Program-made: the position numbers and the translations under genes
Assembly (NCBI RefSeq): GCF_009649685.1
Contig: NZ_WJPK01000001.1
Coordinates: 190,760 to 254,759 of the forward strand
DNA length: 64,000 nt
Reading direction: 5' to 3'
Source: Flavobacteriaceae bacterium EG-1
Lineage (GTDB): Bacteria; Bacteroidota; Bacteroidia; Flavobacteriales; Flavobacteriaceae
Part shown: piece by piece, positions 8,386 through 16,668 of the stretch
Layout of the letters: every line of letters starts with the position of its first letter
Position numbering within the stretch: position 1 is the first letter of the stretch
Notes under the pieces: generated by a model
Told to the model about the DNA's origin: nothing
Seen by the model: the letters and a program-made list of their open reading frames with translations, nothing else
The model's database searches: none

Positions 8386-8934
8386 ATGACTGTTTTTCAA
8401 TTAGGTGATAAGGTTGAAGTATTGGATGATACTATCAAGGGAAGAGTAATTTCAATTAATAATGATGAGATTTGTATTGAAACTAATGAAGGATTTGAAA
8501 TGTGTTTTGAGGCTTGGGAATTGATAGAAGTTAAATCTTCAGATGATTTTAGTGTTAGTAAATCAGAAATTTATCAAGCAAAAGCGGAGAAGGAATTACC
8601 AAAAAAAAGAAAAAATAAAATAGTCAGTAAAAAGGAAAGGAATGCTCCTAAAATGGAAGTAGACCTACACATAAATCAGTTAGTGAAATCACCAAAAAAT
8701 ATGTCTAATTTTGACATGTTAAACATACAATTAGAAACAGCAAAGCGACAATTAGAGTTTGCAATTAGCAAACGTATTCAAAAAATTGTATTTATACATG
8801 GGGTAGGAGAGGGTGTTCTAAAACAAGAACTATATACACTTTTTAGAAGATACGAGAATATAAAATATTACGATGCTGAATATAAAAGGTATGGTACAGG
8901 AGCTACCGAAGTATATGTTTATCAAAATATTTAA
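8386..8934 (+). CDS. Smr-domain protein (MutS2-like C-terminal domain)
   Basis: A 182-residue protein. The N-terminus (1-50) is a small beta domain beginning FQLGDKVEVLDD. A basic linker follows (KKRKNKIVSKKER). The C-terminal Smr domain (about 95-180) has the motifs EVDLHI and FIHGVGEGVLKQEL, characteristic of Smr DNA/RNA nicking-type domains. Such proteins are often misnamed DNA mismatch repair protein; there is no MutS ATPase here. The actual substrate is unknown. The gene ends 4 bases from the convergent lipoprotein gene. Confidence 0.82.
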   Translation: MTVFQLGDKVEVLDDTIKGRVISINNDEICIETNEGFEMCFEAWELIEVKSSDDFSVSKSEIYQAKAEKELPKKRKNKIVSKKERNAPKMEVDLHINQLVKSPKNMSNFDMLNIQLETAKRQLEFAISKRIQKIVFIHGVGEGVLKQELYTLFRRYENIKYYDAEYKRYGTGATEVYVYQNI

Positions 8935-8938
8935 AGAA

Positions 8939-9448
8939 TTACTCCGAAATTGTTGTGGTTACTTCCCCAAAATTATTGATTGTTAAATCGGTAAGACGAG
9001 AATCATCGTCTGTTTCAAAAGTCACCTCAGATAGTGTAATGGTATGTAAAAATGATAAGGAGTCTTCTTCTACAGCTGTTGTATTTATGAATAGTGTACC
9101 TTTTTCAGCTGTTATTTCACTTAATACTGTGGGTTCAGTAGTTGGTATTTCCGAGCAGAAATATGTACTAGTAACATCATCAGAAAACACGCGGTAGGTA
9201 AGTTGGGATCCAGAACCAATCTCACTTTCAATTTCGGTGGTAGAAACTTCATTTAACAATAGGCCACTCTGTAATTCCAATATTAGTGTTTCATCCCCAT
9301 TTATTTTAAAAAATACAGTTGTGTTTATATCAGCAGTGTCACAATTCTGCATATCTACGCTATCAAAGTCTATAGTTTCAATTGTCAAATCTCCATCATC
9401 ACATGAGAAAAAAAGTAGAATCAGGCCAATAAAAAAGGTTTTTTGCAT
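8939..9448 (-). CDS. Hypothetical lipoprotein
   Basis: A 169-residue predicted lipoprotein: signal MQKTFFIGLILLFFSC, with a Cys at the lipobox followed by DDGD, a form common in exported Bacteroidota lipoproteins. The mature part is acidic, Thr/Ser rich and beta-prone (STTEIESEIGSGSQLTYRVF), with two further Cys residues (DMQNC and FCSEI) that may pair. I do not recognise a named family. It is monocistronic and convergent with the Smr gene. A CAAATTTA (minus-strand TAAATTTG) lies 4 bases before its ATG. Confidence 0.7.
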   Translation of the reverse strand: MQKTFFIGLILLFFSCDDGDLTIETIDFDSVDMQNCDTADINTTVFFKINGDETLILELQSGLLLNEVSTTEIESEIGSGSQLTYRVFSDDVTSTYFCSEIPTTEPTVLSEITAEKGTLFINTTAVEEDSLSFLHTITLSEVTFETDDDSRLTDLTINNFGEVTTTISE

Positions 9449-9452
9449 ACAT

Positions 9453-9460
9453 CAAATTTA
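9453..9460 (-). promoter_or_regulatory. Candidate -7 element abutting the lipoprotein start
   Basis: The minus strand reads TAAATTTG, matching TAnnTTTG, and ends four bases upstream of the ATG at 9448. This would give a leaderless or near-leaderless mRNA. Confidence 0.4.
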
Positions 9461-9489
9461 ATGAACTTCTAGCTTTGTTTTAACGCATA

Positions 9490-9524
9490 TTGGGGAGAAA
9501 TTAACGTTAATTAAATTATTTTTG
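9490..9524 (+). promoter_or_regulatory. Promoter of the cysteine desulfurase gene
   Basis: TATTTTTG (9517-9524) matches the -7 consensus. A TTG at 9490-9492 is 24 bases upstream, slightly long for a -33 element. An AGGAGA Shine-Dalgarno-like sequence (9537-9542) precedes the ATG by 8 bases, which is unusual for this phylum and supports the start. Confidence 0.5.
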
Positions 9525-9550
9525 CAAGATTAAATTAGGAGAGAATACAA

Positions 9551-10699
9551 ATGGAGAATGTTTATTTAGATAATGCCGCAACTACTTGCATAAGACCTAT
9601 TGTAATCGAAAAAATGCAAAAAGCACTAATTGAGTGTTATGGCAACCCTTCATCCACTCATAGTTTTGGAAGAACTGCCAAAACCGCCATAGAAACTGCG
9701 AGGAAAACAATTGCCAAGTATTTAAATGCGCATCCATCTGAGATTATCTTTACTTCTGGCGGTACAGAGGCTGATAACATGATTTTGCGCTGTGCTGTAC
9801 GAGATTTAGGAGTAAAAACAATAATCACCACTAAAATTGAGCATCATGCCGTTTTACATACGGCTGAAGATTTAGAACAAGAAGGAAAGATAAAGCTACA
9901 TTATTTAGATTTAGATCAATATGGAAATCCAAATTTAGAACATTTAAAAGCATTATTACAGCAAGACGAAACTAAGAAATTGGTAAGTCTGATGCATGTA
10001 AATAATGAAATAGGAAATAAAATTAACATTGACTTAGTTTGTGCTATATGTAAAGAAAATGATGCTCTTTTTCATTCAGATACGGTGCAGTCTATAGGCC
10101 ATTATTTATGGGATGTGCAAAAAACCCCAATTGATTTTATGACTGCGGCAGCACATAAATTTCATGGGCCAAAAGGAGTTGGATTTGCATATTTACGTAG
10201 AAACAGTGGTTTGAAACCTATGATTTCCGGTGGTTCTCAAGAACGTGGTTTTAGAGCAGGAACAGAATCATATCATAATATTATTGGTTTAGAAGAAGCT
10301 TTTATTCAGTCTTATAATAATTTAGAAAATGAAAGTGCGAAAGTTTTATCATTAAAAAACTATTTCATCAAAAAATTGAAGGATGAAATACCAGGTGTAA
10401 AATTTAATGGTCATTCTGCGGATAGTTCTAAAAGTACCTATACCCTTGTTAATGTAAATTTACCTGTTACGCCAGAAAAAGCATTAATGCTACTGTTTAA
10501 TTTAGATGTGAAGGGTATTGCTTGTTCAAAAGGTAGTGCCTGTCAGTCCGGTAGTAATTTGAGCTCTCATGTTTTGAGCGAAGTGCTATCTGATGAGGAT
10601 TTAGAAAAGCCATCATTACGCTTTTCATTTTCGATATATAATACTCAAGAAGAATTGGATTATACGGTTTCTGTTTTAAAGGAACTTATTGAAAAGTAG
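9551..10699 (+). CDS. Cysteine desulfurase (IscS/NifS family)
   Basis: A 382-residue class V aminotransferase that removes sulfur from L-cysteine for Fe-S clusters or sulfurtransfer. Visible are the N-terminal YLDNAATT, the SGGTEADNM cofactor region, the PLP-Lys in AAHKFHGPKG (about residue 202) and the persulfide Cys in GSACQSG (about 331). The short IscS-like active-site loop makes it a group I NifS/IscS-type rather than SufS-type enzyme. No isc partner genes lie nearby, so a housekeeping or tRNA-thiolation role is possible. It ends 9 bases from the convergent CsgG-like gene. Confidence 0.88.
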   Translation: MENVYLDNAATTCIRPIVIEKMQKALIECYGNPSSTHSFGRTAKTAIETARKTIAKYLNAHPSEIIFTSGGTEADNMILRCAVRDLGVKTIITTKIEHHAVLHTAEDLEQEGKIKLHYLDLDQYGNPNLEHLKALLQQDETKKLVSLMHVNNEIGNKINIDLVCAICKENDALFHSDTVQSIGHYLWDVQKTPIDFMTAAAHKFHGPKGVGFAYLRRNSGLKPMISGGSQERGFRAGTESYHNIIGLEEAFIQSYNNLENESAKVLSLKNYFIKKLKDEIPGVKFNGHSADSSKSTYTLVNVNLPVTPEKALMLLFNLDVKGIACSKGSACQSGSNLSSHVLSEVLSDEDLEKPSLRFSFSIYNTQEELDYTVSVLKELIEK

Positions 10700-10708
10700 C
10701 AAATGAGT

Positions 10709-11377
10709 TTATTTGTTTGCGTCTTCTCTCTTTTTTCGTTCTTTTTTTCGTTCTCGATCATAAGGAAATTTGCGGGCTGCCTGTTTCATCATTTGATCAA
10801 TTAAATCATTGGTGTTTTTACCTGTTTTTTTGTTGATTTTCTTTTCGTATTTCCACAGTAATTTCCCGGTTTTACCATCGCTTATTTTTATGCCAATTCT
10901 TCCATAATCTGATGCTCCTGAAAAATAGTCAAGAATACTAAAATCTGTAGGAATACCTTCCGATAACAAAATTGTTAGGTCAATATTACCACTTATTACA
11001 CCATCAACACCTAAAATCTCTGCAATCTGTTTTGTGGTATAAATATCTATATTTTCATAGTTGATTTCATTCTGGGTTAATATGGCTTTAGTATCTTTTG
11101 TATTTTGAAATTCAACAACAAATTTTTTCTTTTTCTTCCTTTTAGAAAAATAGGTTTCTAAAGCATTTTGCACGGCGTAGCCTTCTCTTTCTTCTAAGGC
11201 TTTCAACTCTTGTTTAGATAGTTTTTCATCCAAATCAAGATTTGTTAGAAATGGTAATATGGCTAGCGTTTGCTGTTCGGCTGCCAATTCGTCAAACCTT
11301 GTGTTCTCATAAATATTCTTTTGTGCACTTAGTACAAAAGTTACCATTAACAAAAACGGTAGTATTAAATTTTTCAT
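10709..11377 (-). CDS. Secreted protein, possible CsgG/TolB-N-like fold
   Basis: A 222-residue exported protein with signal peptide MKNLILPFLLMVTFVLSAQ. The segments TLAILPFL near residue 37, IAEILGVDGVISGNIDL near 120 and DGKTGKLLWKYE near 165 resemble the CsgG/LpoB/TolB-N superfamily, in which an envelope lipoprotein reports or assembles at the outer membrane. There is no lipobox Cys. The C-terminus is strongly basic (Arg/Lys repeats). It is the third gene after the M23 peptidase and TonB receptor (22-base gap), which suggests an envelope role. The fold assignment is my inference and could be wrong. Confidence 0.55.
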   Translation of the reverse strand: MKNLILPFLLMVTFVLSAQKNIYENTRFDELAAEQQTLAILPFLTNLDLDEKLSKQELKALEEREGYAVQNALETYFSKRKKKKKFVVEFQNTKDTKAILTQNEINYENIDIYTTKQIAEILGVDGVISGNIDLTILLSEGIPTDFSILDYFSGASDYGRIGIKISDGKTGKLLWKYEKKINKKTGKNTNDLIDQMMKQAARKFPYDRERKKERKKREDANK

Positions 11378-11399
11378 GAAACCTCTTTTGATGTATATT

Positions 11400-13868
11400 T
11401 TATAAACGCATTTTCAATCTTAAATTTAATACTCTACTTGTCATATAATTTGGAATAGCATATTCAATTTTGCTATCAATATCTCGTACCCAAGTATTGG
11501 TAATAGAATTTTGATTGTTGAACATATTGAAAATTTCAATACCGATACTTAGGTCTTTAAATGTATTTAACCAGTGTTTACTCGGATAGTTCTTATCAGC
11601 ATCTACAAAAATATATGAAATTCCTAAATCTGCACGTTTGTAATCAGTTAATCTATTCTGAAAAATGTAAGGGTCGGCATAACTCGGTGAACCACCTGGT
11701 ACTCCAGTGTTGTAAACTAAGTTTAAATACATTCTTAAATTAGGTATGTTTGGAATATAATCTTGAAATAAAAGTCCAACTTTTAGACGTTGATCAGTTG
11801 GTCTAGAAATAAATCCTTTCGAATCTAAATTTTCTTTTGTTTGCAAGTATCCAATACTTACCCAAGATTCTGTGCCTGGCACAAACGCCCCATTCATTCT
11901 TAATTCTGCACCGTATGCGTAGCCGATAGCATTATTATTTGCGCTGTAGCGTATTCGTACATCATCTAATGTATACGTGTTTACGTTATTAAGGTCTTTA
12001 TAATACAGTTCGCCTGTAAGATTAAATGGTCGCTCCCAAAGTAAAAAACTATACTCGGTGCCTAATACTATATGAATAGCATTTTGAGCCTTTACATCAG
12101 AATTAATAGTTCCTGTATTATCTCGCAATTCACGATAAAATGGCGGTTGATGATAGAGTCCTCCTGAAATTCTAAAAATAATATCGCTATACCAATTAGG
12201 TTTAACAGCAAATTGTGCTCTTGGGCTAAGTACACTTTGCTGTACCTTCGGTACGTCTGTTCCACTAACCGTCCATAGTTGCCCACGAAAACCTAAATTA
12301 TAATAAATATCCGTTGTACCCCATTGATCTCTCTTACTAATTTGTGCAAAGGCCGAAAACCGATTAGTTTTTACAAAATTAGTGGCATTTAAGTTAGTAT
12401 ATGGTGCTAATTCATCATTAAATGGTTCATAAGGTTCGTTGTTAGAAAAATCAGATACTGGAGGACGAATACTAAAACCAACCGAATCGATAAATTCTGA
12501 TTCTCTTAATTGATCTCGAATATCTTCATGGGTAAATTTTGCGCCCCATTCTAATTTAGTCTCGTCTTTTCTATAAGTACCTTTGTGTTGAAAATTAAAG
12601 ATTAAAGCATCTAAATCGTTTCTAGTTCTATTAAATTGTGAAGCAAGTCCACTAGCTGCGATAGGGTCACCTAAAAAGGTTTCGTCTTGATCAGCTTCAA
12701 TACCTCCTAATTTATAAGTGGAAATAATATCGGAATATTCTTCTTCAGTTGTATGGTAAATAGATGATATTAATTTAAGGTCTACATTTTCATTTAAATG
12801 ATAAGTACCTTTTAATGCCCCAAATAGAGTGCTATATCTACTTTTTTCATTTCCTTGATAAAGTACTGTTAGTCTTCTTGGCTGATTTAAAGTACCAAAA
12901 TTAGTTTCTCTATTTAAAGGTTCGTTTTGGTAGTCGTTTACCGATATGTTTCCTAAAAATCCTAATTCAAATTTATTTGAAAAACGATAATTCGAAAAAC
13001 TTTGTAAATCCACAAAAACTGGATTGAAGTTAGATTCGGTTTCTTGACTATTAACTAACAGACTATTATTTCTATAGCGCAAACCAGTTATTGTACCAAA
13101 TTTTTTGTTTTTAGATAGCGATTCTACAGATGCACTTGTTCCTAAAAAACTAAGGTCTATTTGTGTTTCAAAGGTTGTTGGATTCTTATATGTGATATCT
13201 AAAACAGAAGATAGCTTATCACCATATTTTGCTTGAAAACCACCTGGAGAAAATTTTACATTTTGAGTAAGGTTGCTATTCACAAAGCTCAAGCCTTCCT
13301 GCTGTGCTGCTCGAATTAAAAATGGACGATACACTTCTATTTCGTTTATGTAAACTAAATTTTCATCATAATTTCCACCTCGCACTGCGTATTGTGTACT
13401 AAGTTCATTATTAGAAGAAACTCCTGGCAGTAGTTTAAGAATATTTTCAACACCCGCATTTGCACCAGGAATTTTACGAACCAGTACTGGGGGAACAGTA
13501 GTTACTCCTTCTACATTTTTTTCACCAGTAGGAGTAACTGTCACCCCATCTACTTGAATTACATCTACTTTCATTATGGGGTTGAACTCAAATATTTCGT
13601 TGGTGTTAAGTATGAGGTTTTCGACAACTATATTCTTTAATCCTAAAAATGAAAAAGTAATTGTTGTTTCTTGTTCGGCTATAATCTTAAGTAGGTAGAA
13701 TCCATTTTCATCGGTAAACGTTCCACCACCTGAGAATTTAATATTTGCTTTGGCTATAGGTTGATTGTTTTCGTCAAGTACAACACCAGTAATTGATGCT
13801 GTTTGTCCAATCATATTTAGTGACTGGAAAAGGAGAAGTACTATTAAAATGGTTTTTAGACACTTCAA
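11400..13868 (-). CDS. TonB-dependent receptor with CarboxypepD-like N-domain
   Basis: An 822-residue outer-membrane receptor. After a signal peptide (ILIVLLLFQSLNMIGQ) comes a CarboxypepD_reg-like beta domain (about 25-105, ITGVVLDENNQPI), then a plug domain (about 120-235; AVRGGNYDENLVYIN) and a large beta barrel ending in the aromatic/basic terminus VLNLRLKMRL. The likely start is TTG, 6 bases after the M23 stop; no ATG precedes the signal peptide. No SusD partner is adjacent, so it is not a typical glycan-utilisation pair; the ligand is unknown. It lies between the M23 peptidase and CsgG-like genes in an apparent operon. Confidence 0.88.
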   Translation of the reverse strand: MKCLKTILIVLLLFQSLNMIGQTASITGVVLDENNQPIAKANIKFSGGGTFTDENGFYLLKIIAEQETTITFSFLGLKNIVVENLILNTNEIFEFNPIMKVDVIQVDGVTVTPTGEKNVEGVTTVPPVLVRKIPGANAGVENILKLLPGVSSNNELSTQYAVRGGNYDENLVYINEIEVYRPFLIRAAQQEGLSFVNSNLTQNVKFSPGGFQAKYGDKLSSVLDITYKNPTTFETQIDLSFLGTSASVESLSKNKKFGTITGLRYRNNSLLVNSQETESNFNPVFVDLQSFSNYRFSNKFELGFLGNISVNDYQNEPLNRETNFGTLNQPRRLTVLYQGNEKSRYSTLFGALKGTYHLNENVDLKLISSIYHTTEEEYSDIISTYKLGGIEADQDETFLGDPIAASGLASQFNRTRNDLDALIFNFQHKGTYRKDETKLEWGAKFTHEDIRDQLRESEFIDSVGFSIRPPVSDFSNNEPYEPFNDELAPYTNLNATNFVKTNRFSAFAQISKRDQWGTTDIYYNLGFRGQLWTVSGTDVPKVQQSVLSPRAQFAVKPNWYSDIIFRISGGLYHQPPFYRELRDNTGTINSDVKAQNAIHIVLGTEYSFLLWERPFNLTGELYYKDLNNVNTYTLDDVRIRYSANNNAIGYAYGAELRMNGAFVPGTESWVSIGYLQTKENLDSKGFISRPTDQRLKVGLLFQDYIPNIPNLRMYLNLVYNTGVPGGSPSYADPYIFQNRLTDYKRADLGISYIFVDADKNYPSKHWLNTFKDLSIGIEIFNMFNNQNSITNTWVRDIDSKIEYAIPNYMTSRVLNLRLKMRL

Positions 13869-13874
13869 ACCTTT

Positions 13875-15566
13875 TTATTTTCTATAAAATGTGCTTGTGA
13901 AGGTTGCCGTATTCCCAACATTATCAGTTACCTCAACTTTTAATGTACAATCTTTTTTATCGAGAATTTTATCATCGAAATTATAAGTAATGGTGTTCTT
14001 TTTAGGTTCGTACTCCATTAATATCCATTCTCCGTTTAAAGTTGCTGAGTAACTGTCGATGCCACTGAGGTCATCAGAAATTCTCAATCTAAGATAGCTG
14101 TAATTATTTAACCATTGCTTTTCTTTAAAATTTGATGCTTTTATTTTTGGTGCAATAGTATCTTTGGCTAATGTATAGGTGCCCAAATTCCTAGTACGGG
14201 TGGTAAATGTTTCGCCTCTTTTGTAAGTAGACGAATAACTAGGTTTGTTGTTTTTTCCTAAACGAGCAATAAACAATTGTTTGCGTTCTTCTTTAGAATA
14301 TTTAGATACATCAAATGTTATGGTAAAATTTCTATGTGCAGCAACTCGACTATTATGAATAGTAACAGTGTCTTTACCTTTCTTTAGGTCTATGTAGAAA
14401 TTATCATAGAATGTATTTGATGGAAAATATACATTTGCTGCACCAAGATCATAATTATTTGGTTTTTTAGCGATGATGAAATTTTCTGTTTTTTCGGTTT
14501 CATGAATATTCTTTAGCACTTCTCTTTTTCCATGTACCGGAATAATTGCTTTCACTTTATTGCCTTCAAAGTCACGAAGTAAAATTTCAACATTATAATC
14601 TAATCCTTCTTTAATTTCAATTTTACCGTTATTATATAATTGACTGTATATACTTAACTTATTACTTGATGTCTTAAACAGTTTTTGAATTTTCTGTCTG
14701 TATTTACCGTAATAATCATAATCAATTAAAGTATTTATATATCTAGTTTCCAAGAATGAAAAAGTTTCAAATATGTATTCTGAAAACACTTTGCCATTAA
14801 TTGTCTGGGTAGCAGAGTAAATGCCATTTTTATTGGCAGCTAAATCTTGGCGATCAAAAGCCACCATTCCAAATCCAATTGTTCCAATTGCTGTAACATC
14901 ATCTGCTTTAAAGGTGCCATCTTTTTGTCTTTTGAAGTTTATAGCTGTTCTTGTACTACCGTTGTTTATTTGAGCATCTTCAGATAAAGGATACCCAAAT
15001 AGTTTAACCAAACTTGGATTGGTAGCATCTAATACTTCTAAGCCGTATAAGAGTGGATTAGTAGGTTTTTCACTGATGCTACTTCTAATTTCAAAGTGTA
15101 AATGAGGCCCAGATGAGCTTCCTGTGTTACCACTGTATGCAATAATTTGGCCTATATCAACTTTCACTTCTCCAAAATCAGGAAAAATTTCAACTTCGTA
15201 TGATCTTTTCTTGTACTGTACTTTTTTTATATAATCTTCTATTTCCGGTGAAAATTTTTGCAAGTGGCCGTAAACCGAAGTATATCCATTGGGGTGGGCT
15301 ATATAAATTACTTTACCATACCCCCAATGCGCTATTTTTATACGGGTAACTGTTCCATCACCAATAGCATGTATGGGTAAACCTTGTCGTTGTTGGGTTT
15401 TAATATCTATACCTGAATGAAAATGGTTGGACCTAAGTTCGCCAAATGAACCGGCCAGTATTAACGGTATGTCCATAGGAGACCTAAAGGCATCCTTGGG
15501 GTAATTATCTTGCGTATAAACTACGGTACACAGTAGTAATAGTAAACCGAATGTGGCTTTTTTCAT
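13875..15566 (-). CDS. M23 family metallopeptidase (LytM domain), secreted
   Basis: A 563-residue exported protein with signal peptide MKKATFGLLLLLCTVVYTQ. The M23 domain occupies about 30-170, with the Zn ligands H and D in HFHSGIDIK (about residue 48) and the HLHFEI motif (about 157), so it should be a Zn endopeptidase acting on peptidoglycan. The long C-terminal part is beta-rich and includes Ig-like stretches (IDSYSATLNGEW, DNVGNTATFTS). I start at the ATG of MKKATFG rather than 16 codons upstream because the signal peptide begins there. It is first in the operon with the TonB receptor. Confidence 0.87.
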   Translation of the reverse strand: MKKATFGLLLLLCTVVYTQDNYPKDAFRSPMDIPLILAGSFGELRSNHFHSGIDIKTQQRQGLPIHAIGDGTVTRIKIAHWGYGKVIYIAHPNGYTSVYGHLQKFSPEIEDYIKKVQYKKRSYEVEIFPDFGEVKVDIGQIIAYSGNTGSSSGPHLHFEIRSSISEKPTNPLLYGLEVLDATNPSLVKLFGYPLSEDAQINNGSTRTAINFKRQKDGTFKADDVTAIGTIGFGMVAFDRQDLAANKNGIYSATQTINGKVFSEYIFETFSFLETRYINTLIDYDYYGKYRQKIQKLFKTSSNKLSIYSQLYNNGKIEIKEGLDYNVEILLRDFEGNKVKAIIPVHGKREVLKNIHETEKTENFIIAKKPNNYDLGAANVYFPSNTFYDNFYIDLKKGKDTVTIHNSRVAAHRNFTITFDVSKYSKEERKQLFIARLGKNNKPSYSSTYKRGETFTTRTRNLGTYTLAKDTIAPKIKASNFKEKQWLNNYSYLRLRISDDLSGIDSYSATLNGEWILMEYEPKKNTITYNFDDKILDKKDCTLKVEVTDNVGNTATFTSTFYRK

Positions 15567-15680
15567 AATTAAGATCAAGGTAAGGCGAAGGTAATTAAAC
15601 ACATCGACTTCCAAAAAAAGTCGTTTAAAATATATTTTCGCCCATCTTTTTAACGAAAAATACCTTATCCTGTTGCCTAG

Positions 15681-15697
15681 TTAAAGTATTACTTTAA
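15681..15697. repeat. Short inverted repeat upstream of the zapA operon
   Basis: TTAAAGT-att-ACTTTAA is a perfect 7-bp inverted repeat about 19 bases upstream of the -33 element at 15716, in the divergent region shared with the M23 gene. It could be an operator, but it is AT-rich and may be chance. Confidence 0.3.
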
Positions 15698-15715
15698 GAA
15701 ATTTTATAAAAAGCA

Positions 15716-15746
15716 TTGCTAAATTGTAAGATGTATGTTAACTTTG
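15716..15746 (+). promoter_or_regulatory. Promoter of the coiled-coil/zapA operon (TTG-N20-TAACTTTG)
   Basis: TTG at 15716-15718, a 20-base spacer and TAACTTTG at 15739-15746 fit the Bacteroidota -33/-7 pattern. The predicted start is around 15751, with a leader of about 20 bases before the ATG at 15771. Confidence 0.6.
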
Positions 15747-15770
15747 TGTATAACGCATTGAGTTTAGTAA

Positions 15771-16061
15771 ATGAGCGAATTGGTTAAAATTGTTGACTCA
15801 CTGGAGAATAAGATAAGTAAATTGTTACATAAACTAGAGCTATTAAATCAGGCAAATAGTAAATTGGAACATGAGCTAAACTCCATTAAGAATAACCACC
15901 AAAGTGTGCAAAACTCTGTTTCTGAATGGGAAGAGAAGTACAAATCGCTGGTGTTAGCAAACTCAATGCTAGGCAGTAATACAAATAAAACAGAAGCTAA
16001 GCTTAAGATAAATTCATTGATTCGAGAATTGGATCATTGTATTGCCCAACTAGCTGAATAA
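15771..16061 (+). CDS. Small coiled-coil protein, possible ZapB-like partner of ZapA
   Basis: A 96-residue protein with heptad-like leucines over residues 1-65 (LENKISKLLHKLELL, ANSKLEHELNSIK) and a second short helix at the end (KINSLIRELDHCIAQL). No signal peptide and no TM segment. It lies 18 bases upstream of zapA behind a good promoter, so it probably works with ZapA at the division site, as ZapB does in proteobacteria. The analogy rests on context and coiled-coil character, not on detectable homology. Confidence 0.65.
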   Translation: MSELVKIVDSLENKISKLLHKLELLNQANSKLEHELNSIKNNHQSVQNSVSEWEEKYKSLVLANSMLGSNTNKTEAKLKINSLIRELDHCIAQLAE

Positions 16062-16079
16062 TAAATAGTTAATATATTA

Positions 16080-16376
16080 ATGGCGGAAAAGCTAAAAATA
16101 AAGCTTTCGATAGCAGACAGAGTATACCCTCTAACTATTGACCCTAGTCAGGAAGAAGGTCTACGTAAAGCCGCCAAAAATATTGAACAGTTGGCAAAAA
16201 AGTTTGAACAAAACTATGCCGTTCGAGACAAGCAAGATGTGTTAGCCATGTGCGCACTACAATTTGCTTCAAAAATTGAACAGCGTGGAATTGATAGTTC
16301 ATCAGGAATTGAGGAGGCTATGAGTCGTTTATCTTCTCTTGATGATTTGGTAAGTTCAAAGCTTGGTTTAAAATAA
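16080..16376 (+). CDS. zapA: Cell division protein ZapA
   Basis: A 98-residue protein with the ZapA layout: an N-terminal beta strand pair (KLKIKLSIADRVYPLTID), then the helix EEGLRKAAKNIEQL and a long C-terminal helix (QDVLAMCALQFASKIEQ). ZapA cross-links FtsZ protofilaments at the Z ring. It lies 18 bases after the coiled-coil gene and directly upstream of the 6S RNA gene. The zapA-ssrS order is also found in enterobacteria. Confidence 0.85.
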   Translation: MAEKLKIKLSIADRVYPLTIDPSQEEGLRKAAKNIEQLAKKFEQNYAVRDKQDVLAMCALQFASKIEQRGIDSSSGIEEAMSRLSSLDDLVSSKLGLK

Positions 16377-16399
16377 ATACGTTCTTTAAAATACATTAG

Positions 16400-16574
16400 T
16401 TACTGCCCACATTGGTAATATCTTTTGACAAACTCAACATTAATTTAGTTTAAAAAGGGTGAGTTTAAGTTGTAAAAGCAGGCCTTACTTGTATAAGGAT
16501 TCTTGATCAGCTTGGTAGCCCTAAACCTGTTTACTGGAGTTTGTACAAAACTTCTCCAATGTGGGCTTTTTTTT
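16400..16574 (+). ncRNA. ssrS: 6S RNA
   Basis: A structured non-coding stretch of about 175 bases lies between zapA and rny. A perfect 11-bp closing helix pairs GCCCACATTGG (16405-16415) with CCAATGTGGGC (16556-16566) and is followed by eight Ts, a built-in terminator. After an internal loop a second long helix pairs 16423-16435 (TTTTGACAAACTC) with 16537-16550, with one bulged base. Inside is a large AT-rich open region plus a small hairpin (CCTTAcTTGTATAAGG), the 6S central-bubble architecture. 6S RNA binds the housekeeping RNA polymerase holoenzyme in stationary phase. Length, fold and zapA linkage agree; exact ends are estimates. Confidence 0.82.
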
Positions 16575-16599
16575 ATGCAAGACTTAAGGTTTTGCTAAT

Positions 16600-16648
16600 G
16601 CGACTAAGAGGTCGCGTATCAGAATTGAAACTTTAGAAAATTCTAAAG
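16600..16648 (+). promoter_or_regulatory. rny leader hairpins
   Basis: Two inverted repeats lie between the 6S terminator and the rny ATG (16669): GCGAC-taagag-GTCGC (16600-16615) and a perfect CTTTAGAA-aa-TTCTAAAG (16631-16648), the latter ending 20 bases before the start codon. They could fold in the mRNA leader or act as an operator. I see no exact TAnnTTTG promoter for rny here. Confidence 0.4.
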
Positions 16649-16668
16649 CTATATTTAAATCTAATAAT

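Noticed and set aside
11561-11743. Plus-strand ORFs inside the TonB receptor gene and similar opposite-strand ORFs elsewhere
   Set aside because: They are shadows of well supported genes with biased composition and no conserved motif.
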